DNA of 64,000 nt from Haemophilus_A paraphrohaemolyticus_A (GTDB taxonomy: Bacteria > Pseudomonadota > Gammaproteobacteria > Enterobacterales > Pasteurellaceae): positions 1 through 64,000 of the forward strand of contig NZ_QEQF01000002.1 in NCBI RefSeq assembly GCF_003253115.1, given 5' to 3'. Numbering within the stretch: the stretch's first letter is position 1; the number at the start of each line of letters is the position of its first letter. Made by a program: the position numbers and the translations under genes. This document shows positions 8,635 through 17,389 of this stretch, in pieces. The notes under the pieces were generated by a model, which ran no database searches, had not been told where the DNA came from, and saw nothing but the letters and a program-made list of their open reading frames with translations.

Positions 8635-9669
8635 GTGAGCAACACACAACTTAGCTACAAAGATGCTGGCGTAGATATTCACGCTGGGAATGAGTTAGTC
8701 GAACGTATCAAAGGCGATGTAAAACGCACTCGCCGCCCTGAAGTCATGGGCGGATTAGGTGGTTTCGGTGCATTATGTGCTTTACCAACCAAATATAAAG
8801 AGCCGATTTTAGTATCAGGCACAGATGGTGTGGGCACAAAATTACGTCTTGCGATTGACTTAAAAAAACACGATACCATCGGTCAAGATTTAGTGGCGAT
8901 GTGTGTGAACGATTTAATCGTGCAAGGGGCAGAGCCGCTTTTCTTCTTAGATTACTATGCAACAGGTAAATTAGAAGTGGATGTGGCAGCAGATGTAATT
9001 AAAGGCATTGCAGATGGTTGTGAAATGTCTGGCTGTGCATTAGTGGGTGGCGAAACCGCCGAAATGCCAGGAATGTATCACGAAGGCGATTACGACTTAG
9101 CAGGTTTCTGCGTGGGGGTGGTAGAAAAATCAGAAATCATTGACGGCACAGCCGTGAAAACAGGTGACAAACTTATTGCTCTTGGTTCAAGCGGTCCACA
9201 TTCAAACGGTTATTCGTTAATTCGTAAAGTGCTTGAAGTGAGCGGTGCAAATTCAGCGGACTTATTAGAAGGCAAACCACTTGGTGAACACCTTTTAGCA
9301 CCCACCAAAATCTATGTGAAATCTATTTTACAACTGATCAAACAGACTGAAGTTCACGCCATTGCTCACTTAACAGGTGGTGGCTTCTGGGAAAATATTC
9401 CTCGCGTATTGCCAGACAACACCAAAGCGGTGATCGACGAATCAAGCTGGCAATGGCCTGCAATCTTCAACTGGTTGCAAGAAAAGGGTAATATCAGCCG
9501 TTATGAAATGTATCGTACCTTCAACTGTGGTGTAGGTATGGTGATTGCATTACCAGAAAAAGATGTTGAAACGGCTCTTGCATTGCTTGAACAAGCGGAT
9601 GAAAAAGCGTGGGTAATTGGTAAAATTGCTCATCTTGGCGAAGGCGAAGCGCAAGTTGAGATTGAATAG
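8635..9669 (+). CDS. purM: Phosphoribosylformylglycinamidine cyclo-ligase
   Basis: Makes AIR from FGAM with ATP in purine synthesis. I place the start at the GTG at 8635 (MSNTQLSYKDAGVDIHAG), because GAGGTT lies just upstream and E. coli PurM aligns from there; an in-frame TTG at 8623 is rejected. The protein has 344 residues and includes RRPEVMGGLGGFGAL, SGTDGVGTKL and GGETAEMPGMY. purN follows 146 nt downstream, after a terminator and a repeat. Confidence 0.96.
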   Translation: MSNTQLSYKDAGVDIHAGNELVERIKGDVKRTRRPEVMGGLGGFGALCALPTKYKEPILVSGTDGVGTKLRLAIDLKKHDTIGQDLVAMCVNDLIVQGAEPLFFLDYYATGKLEVDVAADVIKGIADGCEMSGCALVGGETAEMPGMYHEGDYDLAGFCVGVVEKSEIIDGTAVKTGDKLIALGSSGPHSNGYSLIRKVLEVSGANSADLLEGKPLGEHLLAPTKIYVKSILQLIKQTEVHAIAHLTGGGFWENIPRVLPDNTKAVIDESSWQWPAIFNWLQEKGNISRYEMYRTFNCGVGMVIALPEKDVETALALLEQADEKAWVIGKIAHLGEGEAQVEIE

Positions 9670-9712
9670 TTCTTCATCATATTGAAATAACTGCGTCAAT
9701 TAAAAAAATAAT

Positions 9713-9731
9713 TCAGCCCCTTTGGGGCTGA
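9713..9731 (+). terminator. Hairpin after purM
   Basis: TCAGCCCC-TTT-GGGGCTGA is a perfect 8-bp stem followed by TTCTTTAT. It probably reduces readthrough from purM into purN. Confidence 0.65.
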
Positions 9732-9740
9732 TTCTTTATA

Positions 9741-9792
9741 TACCCCAAAGGGGTATGATTATGCCTAACCGTGGGTAATTTATTACCCACGG
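9741..9792 (+). repeat. Two-hairpin dispersed repeat, copy 1
   Basis: A short hairpin (TACCCC/GGGGTA) is followed by the core ATTATGCCTAACCGTGGGT and a second hairpin (CCGTGGGTAA/TTACCCACGG). The same arrangement and core occur at 48180-48228 in the prophage. Here it fills the purM-purN gap and ends 23 nt before the purN ATG. Confidence 0.7.
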
Positions 9793-9815
9793 ATTATCAT
9801 CAATGGGTCTATAAA

Positions 9816-10478
9816 ATGAAAAAAATCGCTGTTCTGATTTCTGGTCAAGGAAATAATCTTCAAGCCATTATAGATGCTTGCTATTCAGATTATATCCCTG
9901 CCCAAATTGCTTGTGTGGTAAGCAATAAATCCGATGCTTATGGCTTAACGAGAGCGAAAAAAGCCCTCATTCCACAATCGGTATTTCTTCGCAAAGATTT
10001 TGCAAATAACCTCGCGATGGATGAGGCGATTGGTAATTATTTGGAAAAGCAATCTGTCGATTTGATCGTGCTTGCGGGCTATATGAAAATCCTTACCTCC
10101 GAATTTACCCAACGTTTTGCAGGCAAAATCTTAAACATCCATCCTTCCCTTCTACCAAAATATGCGGGATTAAACAGCTACCAACGAGCGATTGAAGCGG
10201 GCGATACCGAACACGGCACTACCGTCCACTTTGTCAATGAAGAAGTCGATGGCGGTGCGATTGTGCTGCAGGCAAAAGTACCAATTTTCCCTGAAGATAA
10301 GTTAGAAGATGTAGAAGCTAGAACACGCGAGCAAGAATATCAAATCTACCCGCTTGTGATTAAATGGTTTATTGAAGGGAGATTGGTGCTTAAAGATAAT
10401 GTCGCGTATTTAGATGGAAAAGCATTGCCAGAGCATGGTTATGCGAGTGAAGATGACGAAGAAAAATATAAGACATAA
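9816..10478 (+). CDS. purN: Phosphoribosylglycinamide formyltransferase (folate-dependent)
   Basis: Transfers formyl from 10-formyl-THF to GAR. The start is the ATG at 9816 (MKKIAVLISGQGNNLQ); the in-frame GTG at 9771 lies inside the upstream repeat and adds no conserved sequence. It has 220 residues. The catalytic Asn-His-Asp set is visible as NIHPSLLP and GTTVHFVNEEVDGG. It probably forms one purine operon with purM. Confidence 0.95.
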   Translation: MKKIAVLISGQGNNLQAIIDACYSDYIPAQIACVVSNKSDAYGLTRAKKALIPQSVFLRKDFANNLAMDEAIGNYLEKQSVDLIVLAGYMKILTSEFTQRFAGKILNIHPSLLPKYAGLNSYQRAIEAGDTEHGTTVHFVNEEVDGGAIVLQAKVPIFPEDKLEDVEARTREQEYQIYPLVIKWFIEGRLVLKDNVAYLDGKALPEHGYASEDDEEKYKT

Positions 10479-10481
10479 AAT

Positions 10482-10513
10482 AAAACCTGCATAACTTTTG
10501 ATATGCAGGTTTT
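10482..10513. terminator. Bidirectional terminator between purN and the sstT side
   Basis: AAAACCTGCATA and its complement pair across an 8-nt loop. T-runs follow the stem on the plus strand, and the A-run before it gives a T-run on the minus strand. Confidence 0.8.
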
Positions 10514-10534
10514 TCTTTATTTAAATGAGAGCAA

Positions 10535-10615
10535 TTAGAAAATATTAAATGCTAAAAAACAGATCATAGCAAGTGATGCAACAACTGTCATCATTGCGTA
10601 ACCAAAAGTACCCAT
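10535..10615 (-). CDS. Putative 26-residue membrane peptide downstream of sstT
   Basis: This short frame starts with ATG at 10615, preceded by AAGGAG at good spacing and placed directly after the sstT stop. The product is one continuous hydrophobic helix (MGTFGYAMMTVVASLAMI, ending LAFNIF). A strong ribosome binding site, operon position and the terminator just downstream argue for a real gene. The family is not recognised; a partner or regulator of the SstT transporter is a guess. Confidence 0.55.
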   Translation of the reverse strand: MGTFGYAMMTVVASLAMICFLAFNIF

Positions 10616-10627
10616 TCTATTTTCTCC

Positions 10628-11845
10628 TTATGAATTTGCTTTGTTATCTTCAGCCATACTTACCGCTGCGGTAAATAATACGTCTGTTGAAGAGTTCAAC
10701 GCCGTTTCTGCTGAATCTTGGATAACCCCAATAATAAAGCCCACACCGATTACTTGTGCTGCAATATCGTTCGGGATGTTAAATAAGCTACATGCTAATG
10801 GAATTAATAAGAGCGAACCACCCGCAACACCAGATGCACCACAAGCACAGATTGAAGCCACGATGCTTAATAATAATGCAGACCAGAAATCAGGTACGAT
10901 GCCTTGTGTGTAAGCTGCTGCAAGTGTTAATACAGTAACGGTAATTGCCGCACCCGCCATATTGATGTTTGCACCAAGCGGGATAGAAAGAGAATAGATT
11001 TCTTCACGTAAACCTAAACGTTTTGATAATCCCATATTCACTGGAATGTTCGCTGCTGAGCTGCGGGTAAAGAATGCCATCACGCCACTTTCACGTAAGC
11101 AAAGGAAAGTTAGAGGATATGGATTGCTACGGATTTTCCACCATACGATAAGTGGGTTTAAGATAAATGCAACAATCGCCATTGCACCCAGTAATACTAA
11201 TAATAAACGACCGTAACCGATGAAAGCATCTAAACCATTGGTTGCAAAAGTATCTGCAACTAAACCGAAAATACCGATAGGTGCTAATGCGATAACAACT
11301 TTAACCACCGCTGAAACCGCATCTGCAAAGTCGCTTAAGAATGTTTTAGTACTTGGTGAAGAGTGACGTAATGCGATACCTAAACCGATAGACCATGCTA
11401 AAATACCGATGAAGTTTGCGTTTGCAAGGGCTTGAAGTGGGTTATCCACGAGGTTGAATACCACGGTTTTGATAATTTGACCGATGCCATCTGGTGGTGC
11501 TAAACCATCAGGGCTTGCTACTAATTCTAAAGTGGTTGGGAATATGAAGCTCAACACTACAGCAGTTAATGCTGCAACGAATGTGCCTAGTGCATAAAGC
11601 ACAAGAATTGGTTTGATTTTACTATCTGAACCGACTTCTTTATTGGCAATGGTTGACATAACCAATACGAAAATTAAGATAGGTGCGATGGCACGTAAGG
11701 ATTTCACAAAGAATTGACCTAAAACGCCAACATCTTTTGCCCATTCAGGATTCACAAGGGCTAAACCTACCCCTAAGATTAGACCTACTGCGATGCGTAA
11801 TACAAGATTACCGCCGAGTAGTTTTGAAGATAAAGAATTACTCAT
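10628..11845 (-). CDS. sstT: Serine/threonine:sodium symporter SstT
   Basis: Inner-membrane Na+-coupled uptake of serine and threonine. It has 405 residues with about nine membrane spans and belongs to the dicarboxylate/amino acid:cation symporter family. It shows the signature FTRSSAANIPVNM serine-rich hairpin region and PLGANINMAGAA. The AGGAG of the following 26-codon frame lies just past its stop. Confidence 0.94.
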   Translation of the reverse strand: MSNSLSSKLLGGNLVLRIAVGLILGVGLALVNPEWAKDVGVLGQFFVKSLRAIAPILIFVLVMSTIANKEVGSDSKIKPILVLYALGTFVAALTAVVLSFIFPTTLELVASPDGLAPPDGIGQIIKTVVFNLVDNPLQALANANFIGILAWSIGLGIALRHSSPSTKTFLSDFADAVSAVVKVVIALAPIGIFGLVADTFATNGLDAFIGYGRLLLVLLGAMAIVAFILNPLIVWWKIRSNPYPLTFLCLRESGVMAFFTRSSAANIPVNMGLSKRLGLREEIYSLSIPLGANINMAGAAITVTVLTLAAAYTQGIVPDFWSALLLSIVASICACGASGVAGGSLLLIPLACSLFNIPNDIAAQVIGVGFIIGVIQDSAETALNSSTDVLFTAAVSMAEDNKANS

Positions 11846-12076
11846 AATGTTTCACTTCTGAAAAAAATAAAAGACCAATTATTCATCGAAAAATGATGAG
11901 CTGTCAGATTAGCCGAAAATGCCTTTTAATGGAATAGGGAAAAGTCCAATTCAGATAAAAAATTAAGCTTATTTGCGTTATAACTGGTTATTTTTTGTAT
12001 AAATGGTGATTTTGTCTTTGTTGCAAATAATTTCTTTAGGTAAAATACTGCCTGTTTTTCTCTTTTGGATTAAGTT

Positions 12077-12439
12077 ATGAAACCTGAAAATAAAGCAAAT
12101 TTTGCACGTGTTATTCGTGCTGCAGGCTATTCAATGAAAGGCTTGAAATCGGCTTATCTCAATGAGGCTGCTTTTCGCCAAGAAGTTTGGTTGGCGATTA
12201 TTTTAATTCCGCTGGCGTTTTGGTTCGGCAATGGTGCTATCGAGAAAATTTTACTTCTTGGTAGCATTTTTATTGTCTTGATTGCAGAATTGCTCAATAG
12301 TGCGGTGGAATCTGTGGTTGATCGCATTGGCTCGGAATATCACGAGCTTTCAGGTAGAGCTAAAGATATTGGTTCGGCCGCTGTATTTATGGCAATGGTA
12401 CTTTTTGCCATTACTTGGGGCTTAATCCTCTTCTTTTAA
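12077..12439 (+). CDS. dgkA: Diacylglycerol kinase
   Basis: Integral membrane kinase that recycles diacylglycerol from membrane-derived phospholipid turnover. The 120-residue protein has three membrane helices and the family signature ELLNSAVESVVDRIG. It is divergent from sstT; the 231-nt gap between them holds A+T-rich promoter sequence but no gene. Confidence 0.94.
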   Translation: MKPENKANFARVIRAAGYSMKGLKSAYLNEAAFRQEVWLAIILIPLAFWFGNGAIEKILLLGSIFIVLIAELLNSAVESVVDRIGSEYHELSGRAKDIGSAAVFMAMVLFAITWGLILFF

Positions 12440-12504
12440 TTTGCAAAATCTAGTTTAAATTTGACCGCTTGCAACGATTTTTTACTCACCTTAAAAGGCT
12501 TATT

Positions 12505-13144
12505 ATGAAATTTACAAAACACTTTTAGCATTAGCTTTAGCAACCTCTACCTAGGCAATAGCTTATCAAGCAAACAAAACCTATAAATTTACCGTATTAC
12601 ACACAAATGATATACATGGTCACTTCTGGAATAACAACAAGGGCGAATATGGCTTAAGTGCACAAAAAAATGTTGTCGATCAAATTTGCAATGAAGTGGA
12701 GAAAAAAGGCGGTTCAGTAATCATTCTTAATGCGGGTGATGTCAATACAGGTGTGCCAGAATCAGATATGCAAAATGCCCGCCCTGATATTGAAGGCTTA
12801 AATGAAATCGGCTATGAAGCGATGGTATTAGGTAACTACGAATTTGATTCACCACTTCAAATCTTAACGATGCAAGAAAAATGGGCAAAATTCCCATTCA
12901 TTTCTGCAAACGTAGTGAATAAACAAACTGAACAACCATTAGTAAAACCTTACATAATGTTAAACAAAAATGGCTTAAAAATAGCCGTTGTAGGCAAAGT
13001 AGTGTTTGAAAACCCAATTCAAAGGGCTGATATGTAAACACTGGCTTTATTGATGCAGAAATGTTGAAAAAATATTTTGAAGAAAATAAAGTATTGAAAG
13101 CAACAGATTACGATCCGAGAGAAGATGTGATTTTCAAAAACTAA
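12505..13144 (+). pseudogene. Decayed 5'-nucleotidase/UDP-sugar hydrolase (ushA/nucA-like)
   Basis: Translation gives a broken signal peptide, then KFTVLHTNDIHGHFW (metallophosphatase motif), ILNAGDVNTG and MVLGNYEFD. The first codons are frameshifted by about one base (stop after MKFTKHF), an in-frame TAG lies in the signal peptide, the middle and 5'-nucleotidase C-domain are mostly deleted, and a last fragment NTGFIDAEMLKKYFEE resumes in another frame. About 640 bp remain of a gene normally near 1.6 kb. H. influenzae NucA is the closest family I can name. Confidence 0.85.
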
Positions 13145-13172
13145 GAATTGATGTTATTCAATACTTAAGAGA

Positions 13173-13207
13173 AAAAACGCAGAAATTTCAATAATTTCTG
13201 CGTTTTT
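13173..13207. terminator. Bidirectional terminator between ushA remnant and argD
   Basis: AAAAACGCAGAAAT and its complement form a 14-bp stem with a short loop. Runs of A and T on both sides suit termination in both directions. Confidence 0.8.
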
Positions 13208-13238
13208 GTTTTACTATGCTATCTAACTAACTTGATTG

Positions 13239-14426
13239 TTAGGCTTCTAGCACTTCTTTCAACACTGCTATTCCTTTCTCAATTTGCTCATCGTTGATAA
13301 TCAATGGCGGTAATAAGCGTAATTTAGTTTTCGCGGTTAAGAAAAGCACACCTTTTTCAATGCATTTTACAACTACATCGGCGGCTTTTGTGCCTTCCTC
13401 AAATTCTACGCCAATCATTAAGCCTAAGCCAGAGACTGATTTTACTTTAGGTAATGCTGCCAATGCTTTTTGCAATTTTTCGCCTTTACGTTTGACTTCA
13501 GCTAAAAATGTATCATCAATTTTCGTTAGCACGGCGTTTGCTCCCGCACAGCTCACAGGGTTTGCTCCGAAAGTGGAACCGTGATCGCTCTTGCCAAGCG
13601 TATCTTGCACTTTCTCGCCCAATACAAACGCCCCGATAGGTAAGCCACCGCCCAAGCCTTTGGCAAGCGTAATGATATCTGGTGTTAAACCAAATTGTTG
13701 GTAGGCAAACATTGTGCCCGTACGGCCAACCCCCGTTTGCACTTCGTCAATAATCAACAAGGCATCATATTGATGGCAAAGTGCTTGTACACCTTGCAAA
13801 TATTCGTGATCTAACGAGCAAACCCCGCCTTCACCTTGCACGACTTCCAAAATAATGGCACACACATCTTTTTGACCTAAACGCGTTTCAAGTGCTCGTA
13901 ATTCATTGGCTGGCGTGTGATCGAAACCTTTGGTGAATGGGAAAAAATGTTGGTGGAATACCTCTTGTCCTGTAGCAGAAAGGGTTGAAATGGTACGTCC
14001 ATGAAAAGAATTGACCAGCGTTAAAACGGTTGCACGATCTTTTCCATATTTATCGTGGCTATATTTGCGTGCAGTTTTGATCGCCCCCTCGTTCGCTTCT
14101 GCACCAGAGTTGGCAAAGAAGACACGTTTTAGACCGCTTGCTTCTGCCAATTTTTTAGCTAAACGAGAAGAAGGTTCGGTGAAGAATAAATTTGAAGTGT
14201 GGGCAAGCGAGCTGGCTTGATGCACAACTGCGTTTAACCAATCTTCATCTGCCCAACCAAGACTGTTTACGCCGATACCGCTAGTGAAATCTAAATATTC
14301 GTTGCCTTCAAAGTCCCACACTTGGCAGCCTTTTCCGTGTGAGAGTGCGAGGTTAAATCTGCCGTAAGTTTGGGCGATGTAATCGCTGTCTAATTGTTTT
14401 ATTTCATTGCTGGTTGTGTTTGTCAT
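13239..14426 (-). CDS. argD: Acetylornithine/succinyldiaminopimelate aminotransferase
   Basis: PLP class-III aminotransferase of arginine and lysine synthesis, 395 residues. Motifs are FANSGAEANEGAIK, LIIDEVQTGVGRTG and the PLP lysine in TLAKGLGGGLPIGAF. It follows argB in the same direction after a gap of 199 nt that contains two inverted copies of a 36-bp repeat. Confidence 0.94.
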   Translation of the reverse strand: MTNTTSNEIKQLDSDYIAQTYGRFNLALSHGKGCQVWDFEGNEYLDFTSGIGVNSLGWADEDWLNAVVHQASSLAHTSNLFFTEPSSRLAKKLAEASGLKRVFFANSGAEANEGAIKTARKYSHDKYGKDRATVLTLVNSFHGRTISTLSATGQEVFHQHFFPFTKGFDHTPANELRALETRLGQKDVCAIILEVVQGEGGVCSLDHEYLQGVQALCHQYDALLIIDEVQTGVGRTGTMFAYQQFGLTPDIITLAKGLGGGLPIGAFVLGEKVQDTLGKSDHGSTFGANPVSCAGANAVLTKIDDTFLAEVKRKGEKLQKALAALPKVKSVSGLGLMIGVEFEEGTKAADVVVKCIEKGVLFLTAKTKLRLLPPLIINDEQIEKGIAVLKEVLEA

Positions 14427-14464
14427 TGTGTTTTTTCCTTTAAAATTTCACCGCTTGTTTATAG

Positions 14465-14500
14465 CTCCCCTCTTTAGCAAAGAGGGGTTGGGGGAGATTT
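14465..14500 (-). repeat. 36-bp dispersed repeat, copy A
   Basis: Read on the minus strand it begins AAATCTCCCCCAACCCC and ends AAAGAGGGGAG, so it can fold into a short hairpin. It forms an inverted pair with copy B 86 bp away in the argD-argB gap. Four further copies are in the prophage. Confidence 0.8.
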
Positions 14501-14586
14501 GGCAGAAGGTATTACCGAAGAAAGCGATTAATTTTTCGATAATGTTTGCAAAATTAAGCTACATAGAGGAAATCGATATCGCAATC

Positions 14587-14622
14587 AAATCTCTCCTAAC
14601 CCCTCTTTTCTAAAGAGGGGGA
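14587..14622 (+). repeat. 36-bp dispersed repeat, copy B
   Basis: It begins AAATCTCTCCTAACCCC and ends AAAGAGGGGGA. It lies four bases from the argB stop and may act as a transcriptional or mRNA-stabilising hairpin. Confidence 0.8.
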
Positions 14623-14625
14623 TTT

Positions 14626-15480
14626 TTACGCATAAAACCTTGTGCCGTTGCCTTTGTCACTCAACATTTCAAGCAAAATGGCGTGCTCTACTCGCCCGTC
14701 AATAATTGAAGCCACTTTGCCACCTGCTTGAATAAAATCCGTACAGCAAGCAATTTTCGGGATCATTCCACCTGCGATAATTCCCTCATCAATGAGGGCT
14801 TGCACATCTGCTACTTTCACTTCTGGAATGAGTGTACTCTCATCGAAACGGTCTCGCAACAAACCCGCAATATCGGTCATCGACACCAATTTTTCGGCTT
14901 TTAAAGCAATCGCAATTTCGCTCGCAGCGGTGTCGGCATTGATATTATAAATTTGACCACTTGCATCTACTCCCACAGTTGAAATCACAGGAATAAAATT
15001 CGCATTCAAGGCAATTTCTAACAGTTGCGTATTCACTTTGGTAATATTGCCGACAAAGCCATAATCGACTTCCGCCTGTAATTTTTCGCATTTAATCATT
15101 GAGCCATCTGCTCCGCAAAGCCCCACGCCCTTACCTTTTAACAACGCTACGAGGCTTTTGTTCACTTTGCCTGCCAACATTTGCAACACCACATTGATGG
15201 TATCTTCATCCGTGACACGTAAACCGTTGATAAATTGCGGTTCTTTGCCAAGCAGTTTAACTCCTTGGGAAATTTCAGGACCTCCGCCATGCACCAGTAC
15301 GATTTTTACGCCTAATTGGTTGAGCAATAAAATATCTTTCATTACCGCTTGTTTGAGCGCTTCGTTAATCATCGCATTGCCGCCATATTTCACCACAATG
15401 GTCTTATCCTGCCATTTGGAAAGGTAAGCGGTTGATTTTTCTAATAAATTTGCGAATTGGATAATCTCTTCGGTTTGCAT
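14626..15480 (-). CDS. argB: Acetylglutamate kinase
   Basis: Second step of arginine synthesis. The 284-residue amino-acid kinase fold protein has KYGGNAM, LVHGGGPEIS (nucleotide/phosphate loop), INADTAASEIAIAL and a C-terminal IDGRVEHAILLE. It starts nine bases after the argC stop. Confidence 0.95.
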   Translation of the reverse strand: MQTEEIIQFANLLEKSTAYLSKWQDKTIVVKYGGNAMINEALKQAVMKDILLLNQLGVKIVLVHGGGPEISQGVKLLGKEPQFINGLRVTDEDTINVVLQMLAGKVNKSLVALLKGKGVGLCGADGSMIKCEKLQAEVDYGFVGNITKVNTQLLEIALNANFIPVISTVGVDASGQIYNINADTAASEIAIALKAEKLVSMTDIAGLLRDRFDESTLIPEVKVADVQALIDEGIIAGGMIPKIACCTDFIQAGGKVASIIDGRVEHAILLEMLSDKGNGTRFYA

Positions 15481-15489
15481 ACTTTTTCC

Positions 15490-16431
15490 TTAAATCTCAA
15501 GCCCAGCGGTTTCTTCACGCCCAAGCATAATATTCATACACTGCACTGCTGCACCGGATGCACCTTTGCCTAAATTATCAAAGTGAGCAACCAATAATAG
15601 CTGGGTCTCGTTACCATAAACAAAAATTTCGAGGTTATCTTTGCCACTTAACTGATTAGCAGCGAGCATATTATCTTCAGGCATCTCTGCATAGCTATGC
15701 ACGGAAATAAGTTTTGAGCCTTGGTAATACTCCGCCAATGATTTTGCAACATCTTCGCCATTTTCGACCGCTTGTAAAGCTACCATTGGCACAGGTACGC
15801 TAACCAACATCCCGCTGTAATAATCCGCCACTACAGGGGTAAAAATCGGAGGCTGGTTCGCACCTGTCATCGCTTGCATTTCAGGCAAGTGTTTGTGCTT
15901 TAAGCTCAAGCCATACACGCGCGGGGCATCATATTTTTCAGTACGCTTTTTATCTGCATATTCCGCAATCATCCCTTTACCACCGCCCGAATATCCTGTT
16001 AAAGAGTGGCAAGAAAGTGGGTAATCCTCAGGCAAAATACCTTTTTCAATCAATGGGCGAACCAAAGCAATATAGCCTGTCGCGTGGCAACCTGGCACAG
16101 CAACGCGGTTCGCATTTTGGAGTTTTTCACGCTGCCCTGAGAGTTCTGCAAACCCATAAATCCAATCAGGATTAACCCGATGAGCAGTTGAAGTATCGCA
16201 AATACGAGCGTTCTCAGGAGCATGAGCCACAAGTTCTTTTGAAGCCTCATCTGGCAAGCAAAGAAAAGTTAAATCTGCTTCTGCGACTTTCGCCACTCGA
16301 GCACTTAAATCTTTGCGCTGTTCTTCTGGTAATGTGAGTAATTCAATATCATCCGCTTGTCCTAAGCGATCGAAAATACGTAAACCTGTTGTGCCTACCG
16401 CCCCATCGACGAAAATTTTGTATTTGCTCAT
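15490..16431 (-). CDS. argC: N-acetyl-gamma-glutamyl-phosphate reductase, short (type 2) form
   Basis: NADPH-dependent reductase of arginine synthesis. The 313-residue length, GAVGTTGLRI cofactor motif and catalytic cysteine in VPGCHATGY define the shorter type-2 class. It is the first gene of argCBD, downstream of a tandem ARG box. Confidence 0.95.
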   Translation of the reverse strand: MSKYKIFVDGAVGTTGLRIFDRLGQADDIELLTLPEEQRKDLSARVAKVAEADLTFLCLPDEASKELVAHAPENARICDTSTAHRVNPDWIYGFAELSGQREKLQNANRVAVPGCHATGYIALVRPLIEKGILPEDYPLSCHSLTGYSGGGKGMIAEYADKKRTEKYDAPRVYGLSLKHKHLPEMQAMTGANQPPIFTPVVADYYSGMLVSVPVPMVALQAVENGEDVAKSLAEYYQGSKLISVHSYAEMPEDNMLAANQLSGKDNLEIFVYGNETQLLLVAHFDNLGKGASGAAVQCMNIMLGREETAGLEI

Positions 16432-16477
16432 ATTGGTTTCCTGTTTTTTTTTGAGTTTTGTGTAGTTTATACTGAAT

Positions 16478-16512
16478 TGAATTTAATCTCAATAAAATTG
16501 CATAATTATGCA
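16478..16512 (-). promoter_or_regulatory. Tandem ARG boxes (ArgR operator) of argCBD
   Basis: Two ARG-box cores, TGAATTTAATCTCA (16478-16491) and the perfect palindrome TGCATAATTATGCA (16499-16512), have centres exactly 21 bp apart. That is the spacing of paired 18-bp ArgR boxes. A TATAAA-like -10 lies between the boxes and argC. Confidence 0.75.
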
Positions 16513-16577
16513 GTATATTGAGTAAATAACAGATATAAAAATCCCCCAAACTTTCGTTTGAGGGATAATGCAATCAA

Positions 16578-17294
16578 TTATTGTTGGTCACCAATTAAAA
16601 CAGATTCTAATGCGATTTCAATCATGCCGTTAAAGGTTAATTGACGCTCTTCTGCACTGGTTACTTCGTGAGTGCGGATGTGGTCTGACACTGTGCAGAT
16701 TGCTAATGCTTTTGCACCATATTCCGCTGCCACAGCATAAATACCTGCTGTTTCCATTTCAACACCGATGATGCCGTATTTTTCCATTACATCGAACATT
16801 TCAACATCTGGTGTATAGAATAAATCAGCACTGAAGAAATTACCTACTTTTACATCGATATTTTTTGCTTTTGCCGCTTGAACTGCGGCCATGGTCATAT
16901 TGAAGTCTGCGATTGGTGCGTAGTCGTTGTCTTTGAAACGAATACGGTTTACTTTTGAATCTGTACAAGCACCTAAACCGATTACTACATCATAAACGTG
17001 AACATCAGGGCGAACTGAACCGCAAGTACCTACGCGAATCAATTTTTTCACGCCATATTCTGTGATTAACTCTTTTGCATAGATTGATGCGGAAGGGATA
17101 CCCATACCATGACCCATTACAGAGATTTTACGACCTTTGTATGTGCCAGTGTAACCGAACATATTACGAACATCAGTCACTAATTTCACATCGTCTAAGA
17201 ATTTTTCAGCAATGTATTTTGCGCGAAGCGGGTCACCTGGCATAATTACAACATCAGCGAAAGCACCTTCTGGAGCGTTAATATGTGGAGTCAT
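16578..17294 (-). CDS. deoD: Purine-nucleoside phosphorylase
   Basis: Phosphorolysis of purine nucleosides in salvage. The 238-residue hexameric-type PNP carries MPGDPLRAKYIAE, GHGMGIPS, GTCGS, the substrate-binding GVEMETAG and the catalytic Asp in TVSDHI. It is 95 nt downstream of the nucleoside transporter gene. Confidence 0.95.
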   Translation of the reverse strand: MTPHINAPEGAFADVVIMPGDPLRAKYIAEKFLDDVKLVTDVRNMFGYTGTYKGRKISVMGHGMGIPSASIYAKELITEYGVKKLIRVGTCGSVRPDVHVYDVVIGLGACTDSKVNRIRFKDNDYAPIADFNMTMAAVQAAKAKNIDVKVGNFFSADLFYTPDVEMFDVMEKYGIIGVEMETAGIYAVAAEYGAKALAICTVSDHIRTHEVTSAEERQLTFNGMIEIALESVLIGDQQ

Positions 17295-17320
17295 TTTTCT
17301 TTCCTCTTAATAGATAAACA

Positions 17321-17372
17321 AAGCAAACGTTTCCGTTTGCTACAAAGCATAACACCACGTTACCGTGGTGTT
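17321..17372. promoter_or_regulatory. PUR box and second hairpin between nupC and deoD
   Basis: AAGCAAACGTTTCCGT (17321-17336) fits ANGCAAACGNTTNCNT at every fixed position and is extended to a hairpin (arms 17322-17329 and 17334-17341). A second perfect hairpin, AACACCACG/CGTGGTGTT (17351-17372), lies beside it. PurR control of deoD, or attenuation between the two genes, is inferred. Confidence 0.55.
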
Positions 17373-17389
17373 ACTAAATGAATTTGGGA

